Shown here in pieces: positions 6,776 to 12,538 of a DNA stretch of 12,538 nt. A model generated the notes under the pieces. It was not told the origin of the DNA. It ran no database searches and saw only the letters and a program-made list of their open reading frames with translations. The stretch covers positions 1-12,538 of the forward strand of contig DUZB01000072.1 of assembly GCA_013349725.1 (NCBI GenBank). The letters run 5' to 3'. The stretch is from Deltaproteobacteria bacterium (GTDB lineage Bacteria; Desulfobacterota; DSM-4660; Desulfatiglandales; Desulfatiglandaceae). Position 1 is the first letter of the stretch; every line of letters starts with the position of its first letter. The translations under genes and the position numbers were made by a program.

Positions 6776-8116
6776 ATGTTTCGCGTAAACCCCGGTTTTT
6801 TGTTTTCACACAAGAAGGCATTATTGTATTTTACAGGGATTGTTTCCTTCCTGATCTTTTGTTTTCCAGGCCTTTCGTCGGGACGAATTTATATAGATAT
6901 CAACGCCCCGTCCATTCCCAAATTCAAGATAGCCATACCCGATTTCAAGAGGATCGGTGGGGATTCGGGACATCCTGAACTGGGAAATGAACTGTTGAAA
7001 GTGATGTCCAACGATCTTGAATTGAGTGGCTATTTTTCCCCCATCGAAAAAGGTGCTTTTCTGGAAGAAAAAGATGCGCCTTTAACGGGGGATAAGATAA
7101 ATTTCAAAGACTGGTCTGTAATTGGCGCCGAGCTGCTTCTGAAAGTGGGGTATTCCTGCATGGGAAGTCGATTGCAGGTGGAACTGAGGTTGTATGATGT
7201 ATTCTGGGGAAAACAGATTTTAGGAAAAAGGGCGCTGGGGGACATAGCCGGGTACCGTCATCTTATACACAAACTGTCCGATGAGATTATTCTGAAATTA
7301 ACCAATTACAACGGAATCTCTTTGACCAAGTTAGCATATGTGGGAGATGGGACCGGGCAAAAAGAGATTTATACCTGCGATTATGATGGGTACAATATCC
7401 AGGCGGTTACATCAGACAAAAGCATTGCCATGTTGCCGAGGTGGTCTCCGGACGGAAAAAGGCTGGCGTACAATTCCTACAAGCAAGGAGGGGCTGAACT
7501 CTATCTAAAAGATATGGTTTCCGGTGTTACGAAAAGGCTGTCACGAAGATCCGGGCTTAATATCGGGGCGGGCTGGTCTCCGGGCGGAGAAGAACTGGCC
7601 TTGACTCTGAGTGACCAGGGAAATTCGGATATCTACGTGATTAGTTTGGAAGGGCAGATTCTCAAACGGTTGACAGATCATTGGAGTATTGATGTTTCCC
7701 CTTCCTATTCGCCGGATGGAAAAAAACTGGCTTTTGTTTCAAATCGCTCCGGTTCGCCCCAGGTCTATATTTTGACGATTGAAGACGGGAAAGTGGAACG
7801 ATTGACCTTTGAAGGGAAGTACAATACGTCTCCTTGCTGGTCCAGCCTGAACAGGATTGCTTATACCTCCATGAACGAGAACGGCAGTTTCGATATCTGT
7901 ACCATTGATCCAAATGGAGGCGCCGTAAGGGTGCTTACCGGGGACGGGTGGAACGACGAGGATCCACGCTGGTCGCCTGACGGCAGATACATCGCTTTCA
8001 GTTCTAACCGGACCGGTAGTTACCATATCTATATCATGAACCTCAGTGGTCAAAATCAGAGCAGGATTACCTTCCAGAAAGGGAATCAGACCAGCCCGTC
8101 CTGGGCGCCCGGATAG
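6776..8116 (+). CDS. tolB: TolB, periplasmic beta-propeller of Tol-Pal
   Basis: TolB is a soluble periplasmic protein that binds Pal and, through its N-terminus, TolA. The 446-residue protein has a signal peptide with a hydrophobic core at about 14-34 and likely cleavage near residue 36. The N-terminal domain runs from about 38 to 170, and a six-bladed propeller from about 185 to the end. Repeated WSPDGK-type motifs mark the blades (for example PRWSPDGKRLAY, PSYSPDGKKLAF, PRWSPDGRYIAF, and a final PSWAPG). The length is close to the usual 430. GGAGG (6758-6762) lies 13 nt before the ATG, longer than normal. No better in-frame ATG, GTG or TTG start was found. Confidence 0.94.
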   Translation: MFRVNPGFLFSHKKALLYFTGIVSFLIFCFPGLSSGRIYIDINAPSIPKFKIAIPDFKRIGGDSGHPELGNELLKVMSNDLELSGYFSPIEKGAFLEEKDAPLTGDKINFKDWSVIGAELLLKVGYSCMGSRLQVELRLYDVFWGKQILGKRALGDIAGYRHLIHKLSDEIILKLTNYNGISLTKLAYVGDGTGQKEIYTCDYDGYNIQAVTSDKSIAMLPRWSPDGKRLAYNSYKQGGAELYLKDMVSGVTKRLSRRSGLNIGAGWSPGGEELALTLSDQGNSDIYVISLEGQILKRLTDHWSIDVSPSYSPDGKKLAFVSNRSGSPQVYILTIEDGKVERLTFEGKYNTSPCWSSLNRIAYTSMNENGSFDICTIDPNGGAVRVLTGDGWNDEDPRWSPDGRYIAFSSNRTGSYHIYIMNLSGQNQSRITFQKGNQTSPSWAPG

Positions 8117-8171
8117 CGGATTGTTTTCTTTGAAAACCGATGGATTCGGTTCATTAGAGATTCCTGAAGGG

Positions 8172-8198
8172 TTGTTTTCTAAAAACTTGAAATAAAAT
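8172..8198 (+). promoter_or_regulatory. Weak promoter candidate ahead of pal
   Basis: TTGTTT (8172-8177) and TAAAAT (8193-8198) resemble -35 and -10 boxes; the -10 matches the consensus at five of six positions. The 15 bp spacing is shorter than the preferred 16-18. The 188 bp tolB-pal gap is the largest inside the cluster, which makes an extra promoter plausible. The same gap holds overlapping small inverted repeats: GTTTTC/GAAAAC (8123-8137) and AACCGA/TCGGTT (8135-8151), which cannot form at the same time. Confidence 0.22.
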
Positions 8199-8267
8199 GG
8201 AAGAAATGTTAAGGGTTGAAGGTGCGTGGTTTTTGGATGGGGAAAATTTTTCAAGGCAATTTTTTTT

Positions 8268-8285
8268 CATAGGTGTTCGCCTATG
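8268..8285 (+). other. Small hairpin just upstream of the pal ribosome binding site
   Basis: CATAGG (8268-8273) pairs with CCTATG (8280-8285), with an extra T-G wobble closing a GTTC loop. It ends 4 nt before the GGGAGG of the pal ribosome binding site (8290-8295). The T-run lies before the hairpin, not after it, so this is not a plus-strand terminator. It may shape the pal leader RNA. Confidence 0.4.
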
Positions 8286-8304
8286 GAACGGGAGGAAAAA
8301 AATT

Positions 8305-8889
8305 ATGCGGAATAGAGCGGCAATGGGTGTGATTGTGTTAGCCTTTGTTTTTTCATCAATGTTCTGGTTTGCGTCCTGCGCCAAAAAACAGGTAGATACC
8401 TTGGAGACCAAGCCAAAGACAGAAACGGGTGAAGGGTCGGTTGATAAAGGGAGTGCTGCGGGAAAACAATCTTCGTCTGAGACGATTACGGAATTGAGCG
8501 AGGCGGAACGGCGGGCAAAACAGCAGGAAATGGAAATAGCCAACAAAATGGCAGTTTTTGAATCTGAAAATGTTTATTTTGAATTTGACAAGTCTGACCT
8601 GACTCCCGAAGCGCAGGCTATTCTGAAAAAGAAGGCAGCTTTTCTGCAGCAAAATCCTAATCTTGCTCTTTTGATTGAGGGCAATTGCGACCAGAGAGGC
8701 ACAATTGAATACAACCTGGCATTAGGTGAAAGAAGGGCCAATGCCGCGCAAAGATTCCTGATGGCGTTAGGGATTTCCGAGGATCGCCTGAAGACCATCA
8801 GCTATGGGAAAGAACGCCTTGCTGATCCGGCGAATAATCCGGTTGCCTGGTCGCTAAACAGGAGAGACTCTTTTAAATTGTTGCGGTAG
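8305..8889 (+). CDS. pal: Pal, peptidoglycan-associated outer-membrane lipoprotein
   Basis: Pal is a lipoprotein anchored in the outer membrane that grips peptidoglycan and is the target of TolB and TolA. The 194-residue protein has a lipoprotein signal ending in the lipobox FASC with Cys25 as the acylated residue. A Ser/Glu/Lys-rich linker follows, then an OmpA-like domain from about 88 to 194. The peptidoglycan-binding aspartate (D129) and arginine (R143 or R144 of GERRAN) are kept. The family motif GHxDERG reads GNCDQRG (126-132), with Asn in place of His. GGGAGG (8290-8295) precedes this ATG by 9 nt. An in-frame ATG at 8197 gives an N-terminal extension with no signal-peptide logic and was not used. 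Confidence 0.93.
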   Translation: MRNRAAMGVIVLAFVFSSMFWFASCAKKQVDTLETKPKTETGEGSVDKGSAAGKQSSSETITELSEAERRAKQQEMEIANKMAVFESENVYFEFDKSDLTPEAQAILKKKAAFLQQNPNLALLIEGNCDQRGTIEYNLALGERRANAAQRFLMALGISEDRLKTISYGKERLADPANNPVAWSLNRRDSFKLLR

Positions 8890-8956
8890 GGTCTGCGAAA
8901 AAAAAGTGAGGAACCATTGCCGAAACGGATGGTTTTATCATTGAAACGGAATAAAC

Positions 8957-8988
8957 GGGGACCGGCCTGATTTGTCGGGCTGGTCCCC
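8957..8988 (+). other. Strong intercistronic hairpin between pal and cpoB
   Basis: A stem of 14 pairs (8957-8970 with 8975-8988, two of them G-T wobbles) closes a TTTG loop. Its outer part is GGGGACC paired with GGTCCCC. It is followed by CTCTAATG, not by a T-tract, so it is not a classical intrinsic terminator. It lies between the pal stop (8889) and the cpoB ribosome binding site GGAG (8998-9001). Such structures often stabilise the upstream mRNA or lower downstream expression; that role is inferred. Confidence 0.65.
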
Positions 8989-9009
8989 CTCTAATGTGGA
9001 GTAGCCGGC

Positions 9010-9900
9010 ATGAGAATTCACAGCGCTTTTGGATGGCCTGTTTTGGGAATGGGTCTGGTTGTTTTTGCCCTGCTGAGCTGTTCTTCCTGTGTTACGGATC
9101 AAAAGGTGGTAGACAGTCAGATCAGGGCGCTGAATGAGAAGATTGACCATCTGAAAGAAATGACCGATATGAGATTCAAGAATGAAGTGGATACAAAGCT
9201 CACCTCCATTCGTGAACAGCAGGCTGACACAGAAGTAAGAATCGGGAAACTGATGACGGAAGTGCAGAAGGTCTCAGGGCAATTTGATGAAAACAACCGC
9301 CTTGTGCAGCTTTCTTCAGAGCGAGACCTCAATAGCCAGGAAGATTTTAAGATGTTTCTTACCGAGATGGACAGGCGATTGAACATGGAGGAAAAAAAGA
9401 CCAAGGAATTGTACGCCTATTTAGGGATTGAAGCTTCTTCCCATGCCTCTCAGGAAAAGACGCAGAAGGATTCCGCACCCGTTTCGAAACCCGAAGAAAA
9501 GGCACAGGAACCGGTCGTGACCGTACCTCCTGACCAGAAGCTTTATGAATTGAACCTTTCCATCTACAGGGAAGAGAAATTTGACGAGGCTCTTGGCGGA
9601 TTCAAAAATTTCCTTTCCAAATATCCCAAATCCGATCTTGCAGATAATGCGCAGTTCTGGATTGGGGAGTGCTACATGGCCTTGGGACAGTTTGAACAGG
9701 CTATCTTGGCATACCAGGACGTCATGAAGAAGTATGGCAAAGGGAATAAAGTTCCCGGTTCCATGCTGAGGCAGGCGATCGCTTTCCACGAAATTAAGGA
9801 CAAAACAAGCGCAAAACTCCTTCTGAATAAGCTTATCAAACAGTATCCCAAATCTAAAGAAGCCGATATTGCGAAGAAGAAATTAGAAACAATCAAGTAG
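9010..9900 (+). CDS. cpoB: CpoB (YbgF), Tol-Pal system coiled-coil and TPR protein
   Basis: CpoB is the periplasmic partner of TolA that coordinates peptidoglycan synthesis with outer-membrane constriction. The 296-residue protein has a signal with a possible lipobox LLSC (Cys24), so it may be a lipoprotein; Cys27 is the other candidate. A coiled coil (about 35-135, heptad-rich and charged) is followed by a Pro/Lys/Glu linker (about 145-172) and three TPR-like repeats (about 178-295), each with an F/Y-x-x-A pattern and KYPKS/QYPKS at the turns. E. coli CpoB is not lipidated, so lipidation here would be a difference. GGAG (8998-9001) lies 8 nt before the ATG. It is the last gene of the tol cluster. 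Confidence 0.9.
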   Translation: MRIHSAFGWPVLGMGLVVFALLSCSSCVTDQKVVDSQIRALNEKIDHLKEMTDMRFKNEVDTKLTSIREQQADTEVRIGKLMTEVQKVSGQFDENNRLVQLSSERDLNSQEDFKMFLTEMDRRLNMEEKKTKELYAYLGIEASSHASQEKTQKDSAPVSKPEEKAQEPVVTVPPDQKLYELNLSIYREEKFDEALGGFKNFLSKYPKSDLADNAQFWIGECYMALGQFEQAILAYQDVMKKYGKGNKVPGSMLRQAIAFHEIKDKTSAKLLLNKLIKQYPKSKEADIAKKKLETIK

Positions 9901-9927
9901 TTGAGCCAGTTGTTTCTCTATTTTTTC
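9886..9927 (+). terminator. Probable terminator of the tol cluster overlapping the cpoB stop
   Basis: GAAACAA (9886-9892) pairs perfectly with TTGTTTC (9910-9916), and TCAA (9893-9896) pairs with TTGA (9901-9904) inside it, leaving a 5 nt bulge on the 3' side. A T-rich tract with six consecutive T follows (9917-9927). The stem is AT-rich, so its strength is uncertain. It includes the cpoB stop codon and reaches into the end of the converging gene. The reverse strand also runs into a fairly T-rich stretch, so it might work in both directions. Confidence 0.45.
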
Positions 9928-12185
9928 AACAGCACGGTATGAAATGCCGTTGTGACATCCTTTCTGCTGATGGTCCCCAGCAACTTGACCGGGTCATCTT
10001 TATCTACTACAGGTAGAATGGCAAAATCTCCCGCAGTGATTCTGGCAAGAGCTGCCAGGAGATTATCGTGATCCGTAACCGTGATCACTTCTTTTGTGGC
10101 GATGTCGCCGACGGTAACTTTGAGATCCCCTTTTTTGAAAGCCCAATTGCAGTCCGAAAGGGACAGAATTCCTTTGAGTCTGCCTGATGTGTCGGTGACC
10201 GGGAAGCTGGTGACCCCCATTTCATAGACCATTTCCCTGAGTTCTTCCAGTGAGGTAGTCTCATGGACGGCCACGAGATTCCGGTTCATGGCGTCCTTTA
10301 CCGGGATCGCCCTGAAATCGGCAAGGTGAGCTTCCGATGGTTTTTGGGGAGAATCTTCCGTGCTTATCCCTTTCCCGGCTTTTATTTCCTCGATCCTCTG
10401 GTTATAATACTGAATCATCTCCCGTCTATCCAGCATCCCCACAAGAACGGAATGGTCCTCTTCACTGACTACGGGAATCCTCTGGAGATTGCGGATCGTA
10501 CATTTTTTGAAAACCTCATTCAAGTCTTCCGAGGGGGTTGTGAAAATGATACTCGTATTTGCAACGTCCTTCATGCGGACAAGGTCTCCTACTTCGTCAT
10601 CAAAGAGCACCCCCCGTATATCGTTTATGGAAAAGATTCCGATCATTCTATTCTCTTTGTTCACAACGGGAAAGTAATGCTGGTCACTTGCGCTGAAGAC
10701 TTTCCGGAACTTTTTGAGTGTCATATCTTCCGGGATTAGCTGCGCTTTTCTGAATTGAGAGGAGAGTTCTCGAACCCGCATGGCTGCAAGGATGTCCACG
10801 AAAAAATCCCCGCGATGGGCGTTTGAATCGATTTTTGAATTTACCTGATTCTGGTATATGGTCCATTTTCTGGAGAGCATGTAAGTCAAGGAGCAGACGA
10901 GAAGACCGGGCAAAAGAAGATGATAGGAGTTGGTCATTTCACTGACAAAAATGATGGTGGAAATGGGAGTGTTGGAAACTCCGGAGAAAAAGCCGGCCAT
11001 ACCTACCACCACAAAGGCGCCCGGGTGTGTAACGATTGTAGGCCAGATATTGTGAAATATTCTGCCTACCACCCCTCCCAGGGCCCCTCCAATAACCACG
11101 GATGGTCCGAATACACCGCCGCTGCCTCCTGAACCGATTGAAAAGGAGGTGGTGAAAATTTTACCCAAGGCAAGTGTCAGCAGGAATAGTGTGGGAACCT
11201 GGTTTTCAAGAGCCATCTGCATGAAGCCATAACCGAAGGAAAGGGTCTGCGGCAGGAAAAATCCAATGGCGCCGGTGATTAATCCCCCAATGGCCGGTTT
11301 GATATGATTGGGGACTTTTATCCGTTTAAAGAGATGCTGAATGCCGTAAAACGATCGAACATACAGGAAGCCGCCGCCGGTTAAGACAAAAGCGAGAACA
11401 GTATAAGGGCCCAGTTCAAGGGGATTCCTGAAGAGAAAATTCCTGGTTTCAAACAGGGACCCCCAACCGAAACAGAGGCAGAATACACAATAGGCTACAA
11501 CAGAAGAAATACCCGCCGGGATAATAACCTCCGATTCAAACTCCGGGTCACGGTAAAGAACTTCCGCAGCAAACAGCGCACCTGCAAGAGGCGCCCGGAA
11601 GATGCTTCCTACGCCGGCGCCCATGCCTGCGGCAAGCATGATTCGCCTTTCACGATCAGACAGCCCCAGTTTTGTGGCTAAAAAAGAACCGAACCCGGAA
11701 CCTATCTGGGCGATAGGGCCTTCACGGCCTCCGGATCCTCCTGAAGTCAAGGTTACGGCCGAAGCAATGGTCTTAATGATAGGGATCCTGCCTCTGATAA
11801 AACCCCCTTTGTTGTGATAGGCATCTATGGCTGCATCCGTCCCATGGCCTTCGGCTTCAGGCGCAAACGTATACACCAGCCAACCGCTGACAATGCCTCC
11901 CATAGCGGGAAGAAAAAGAAGTATCCAGCGGTTAAACGGGGTTGTGGTGGGAGAGAAAAGTCCTCCTTCCCCTGCAGGTTCAGGAGGGCGGTAGCCGGCC
12001 ATCTGGTCCAGCAGAAAATGGGTCCCCGCCTGGCACAGCCAATAAAAGATGATGGATCCCGCACCGGCAATAAGACCGATCAGGACAAAATATATCATCC
12101 ACTTTCCTGCGGTGGCGATCGTGCTGTTTGTTGTTTTGATCGTCTGGGAGTCGGGCCAGAATCGGATTCTTATTTTCGGTTTCAT
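9918..12185 (-). CDS. CLC-family chloride channel/transporter with four C-terminal CBS domains
   Basis: The 755-residue inner-membrane protein belongs to the CLC family of anion channels and anion/proton exchangers. The membrane part spans about 30-440. The external gating glutamate is E155 in GGREGP (152-157), and GSGGSGGVFGPS (351-362) is the helix N anion-binding loop. Tyr444 in TIYQNQ is probably the central tyrosine. The first filter motif reads GHGTD (113-117) instead of GSGIP. At the place of the internal proton glutamate (E. coli E203) there is V209, after the conserved E208 (AAEV). The soluble part has four CBS motifs at about 470-530, 535-595, 628-685 and 690-750, forming two Bateman modules that probably bind an adenosine nucleotide. 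An in-frame TAA directly before the ATG fixes the start, and GGTGA lies 7 nt upstream. It converges with cpoB with a 17 bp gap and follows the nuclease-like gene by 26 bp. Confidence 0.92.
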   Translation of the reverse strand: MKPKIRIRFWPDSQTIKTTNSTIATAGKWMIYFVLIGLIAGAGSIIFYWLCQAGTHFLLDQMAGYRPPEPAGEGGLFSPTTTPFNRWILLFLPAMGGIVSGWLVYTFAPEAEGHGTDAAIDAYHNKGGFIRGRIPIIKTIASAVTLTSGGSGGREGPIAQIGSGFGSFLATKLGLSDRERRIMLAAGMGAGVGSIFRAPLAGALFAAEVLYRDPEFESEVIIPAGISSVVAYCVFCLCFGWGSLFETRNFLFRNPLELGPYTVLAFVLTGGGFLYVRSFYGIQHLFKRIKVPNHIKPAIGGLITGAIGFFLPQTLSFGYGFMQMALENQVPTLFLLTLALGKIFTTSFSIGSGGSGGVFGPSVVIGGALGGVVGRIFHNIWPTIVTHPGAFVVVGMAGFFSGVSNTPISTIIFVSEMTNSYHLLLPGLLVCSLTYMLSRKWTIYQNQVNSKIDSNAHRGDFFVDILAAMRVRELSSQFRKAQLIPEDMTLKKFRKVFSASDQHYFPVVNKENRMIGIFSINDIRGVLFDDEVGDLVRMKDVANTSIIFTTPSEDLNEVFKKCTIRNLQRIPVVSEEDHSVLVGMLDRREMIQYYNQRIEEIKAGKGISTEDSPQKPSEAHLADFRAIPVKDAMNRNLVAVHETTSLEELREMVYEMGVTSFPVTDTSGRLKGILSLSDCNWAFKKGDLKVTVGDIATKEVITVTDHDNLLAALARITAGDFAILPVVDKDDPVKLLGTISRKDVTTAFHTVLLKK

Positions 12186-12211
12186 TTACAAGTCACCAAG
12201 TTTACATCCTT

Positions 12212-12538
12212 TCAATTGAAATCAAACCTTGCGGTTTTCTCGAACCACCTGGGCAGGCACCTGTGGCAAGGGCTGTACCCGTCCCGGAAGGCGTCGTACA
12301 TGGATCGAAAAGGGACCCTGTTGTTTATCGGTATTTGTCTGCCGGACGGGCAATTTTTTCGATGAAAGCGAAAGGATTTTCTGTTTCCCCTGTATTCCGT
12401 TTTTTCCTCTATGGGAAGGTTCTGCCATATCCCTAACCTTTCCCGGATTGCCTGCCTCTGAATGTTAATCAGATAGCTCCTGTATCTCAAATTGGGTTTG
12501 CAGGTTACCACATAAGCCAGTCCGCTCTTAACCATGAG
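12212..12538 (-). CDS. Partial nuclease-like protein: SNase-type C-terminal segment plus Ada-like zinc module
   Basis: The reading frame is open to the window edge, so the 5' part is missing and the true start is unknown; the Met nearest the edge (codon 12533-12535) is probably internal. Counted from that Met, residues 4-37 (SGLAYV, Y-x-x-Y-L, Q-x-x-A, RLGIW) match the end of staphylococcal-nuclease-like (thermonuclease) domains, whose catalytic residues would lie outside the window. Residues 55-95 contain F-H-R-x-x-C, NRVPF, then GYSPCHRC-x-P, giving a likely zinc site from H58, C62, C90 and C93, as in the Ada N-terminal metal-binding fold found on some thermonucleases. It may be exported or DNA-related; the missing N-terminus would tell. 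It lies just upstream of the CLC gene on the same strand and may share its transcript. Confidence 0.7.
   Translation of the reverse strand, partial: LMVKSGLAYVVTCKPNLRYRSYLINIQRQAIRERLGIWQNLPIEEKTEYRGNRKSFRFHRKNCPSGRQIPINNRVPFRSMYDAFRDGYSPCHRCLPRWFEKTARFDFN

Noticed and set aside
7739..8254. Minus-strand open frame of 171 codons across the tolB end and the tolB-pal gap
   Set aside because: Most of it is antisense to the TolB propeller repeats and its sequence is not protein-like beyond that.
8197..8304. N-terminal extension of pal from an earlier ATG
   Set aside because: It would put 36 residues before the lipoprotein signal peptide; the ATG at 8305 has a strong ribosome binding site and gives a proper lipobox protein.
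8957..8990. Hairpin between pal and cpoB as an intrinsic terminator
   Set aside because: There is no T-tract after the stem, and cpoB belongs to the same conserved cluster.
10263..10739. Plus-strand open frame of 158 codons opposite the CBS region of the CLC gene
   Set aside because: It is antisense to conserved CBS motifs and shows no family similarity.
11814..12365. Plus-strand open frame of 183 codons opposite the CLC N-terminus and the nuclease fragment
   Set aside because: It crosses two real minus-strand genes and their gap, and lacks any recognisable domain.

Overview
The window looks like chromosomal DNA of a Gram-negative, probably anaerobic bacterium of the Desulfobacterota (old Deltaproteobacteria) type. 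This is inferred from three things: a complete Tol-Pal envelope cluster (so an outer membrane is present), a molybdenum/tungsten cofactor operon built from two MoeA paralogues of which one carries a periplasmic-binding-protein-like domain, and moderate base composition. No 16S or other taxonomic marker is present, so the assignment stays tentative.

Layout. Positions 1-444 are non-coding and repeat-rich: a REP-like palindrome, a 4 x 7 bp tandem repeat, then a possible promoter overlapped by a ModE-box-like site. Positions 445-4561 hold a tightly packed plus-strand cofactor operon: moeA, a moeA-PBP fusion (4 bp overlap), a stand-alone ModE-type HTH protein (1 nt gap) and mobB (4 nt gap if the GTG start is used). 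A 66 bp gap with three ACGCAGAT units separates it from the second plus-strand block. Positions 4628-9900 are tolQ-tolR-tolA-tolB-pal-cpoB in the canonical order, coding for the proton-driven machine (TolQ/TolR/TolA), the periplasmic propeller TolB, the peptidoglycan-binding lipoprotein Pal and the coiled-coil/TPR protein CpoB (YbgF). A strong intercistronic hairpin lies between pal and cpoB. The cluster ends at a probable terminator that overlaps the cpoB stop codon.

Positions 9918-12538 are on the minus strand and converge on the Tol cluster: a CLC-family anion transporter/channel with four C-terminal CBS domains and, 26 bp upstream of it, the 3' part of a nuclease-like gene (SNase-fold tail plus an Ada-type zinc-binding module) that runs off the window.

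How the genes work together. The first block inserts molybdate or tungstate into molybdopterin (MoeA proteins), hands it to the nucleotide-modified cofactor stage (MobB) and probably regulates itself through the ModE-like HTH. The second block is the envelope-constriction and outer-membrane-integrity system. The third block is functionally unrelated. Most genes are recognisable families. The parts most worth following up are the split sensor logic of the molybdenum operon, the ModE-box-like operator, the channel-like residue pattern of the four-CBS CLC protein, and the intercistronic RNA structures and small repeats. I did not find a convincing wholly new system, CRISPR array, insertion sequence or RNA gene.
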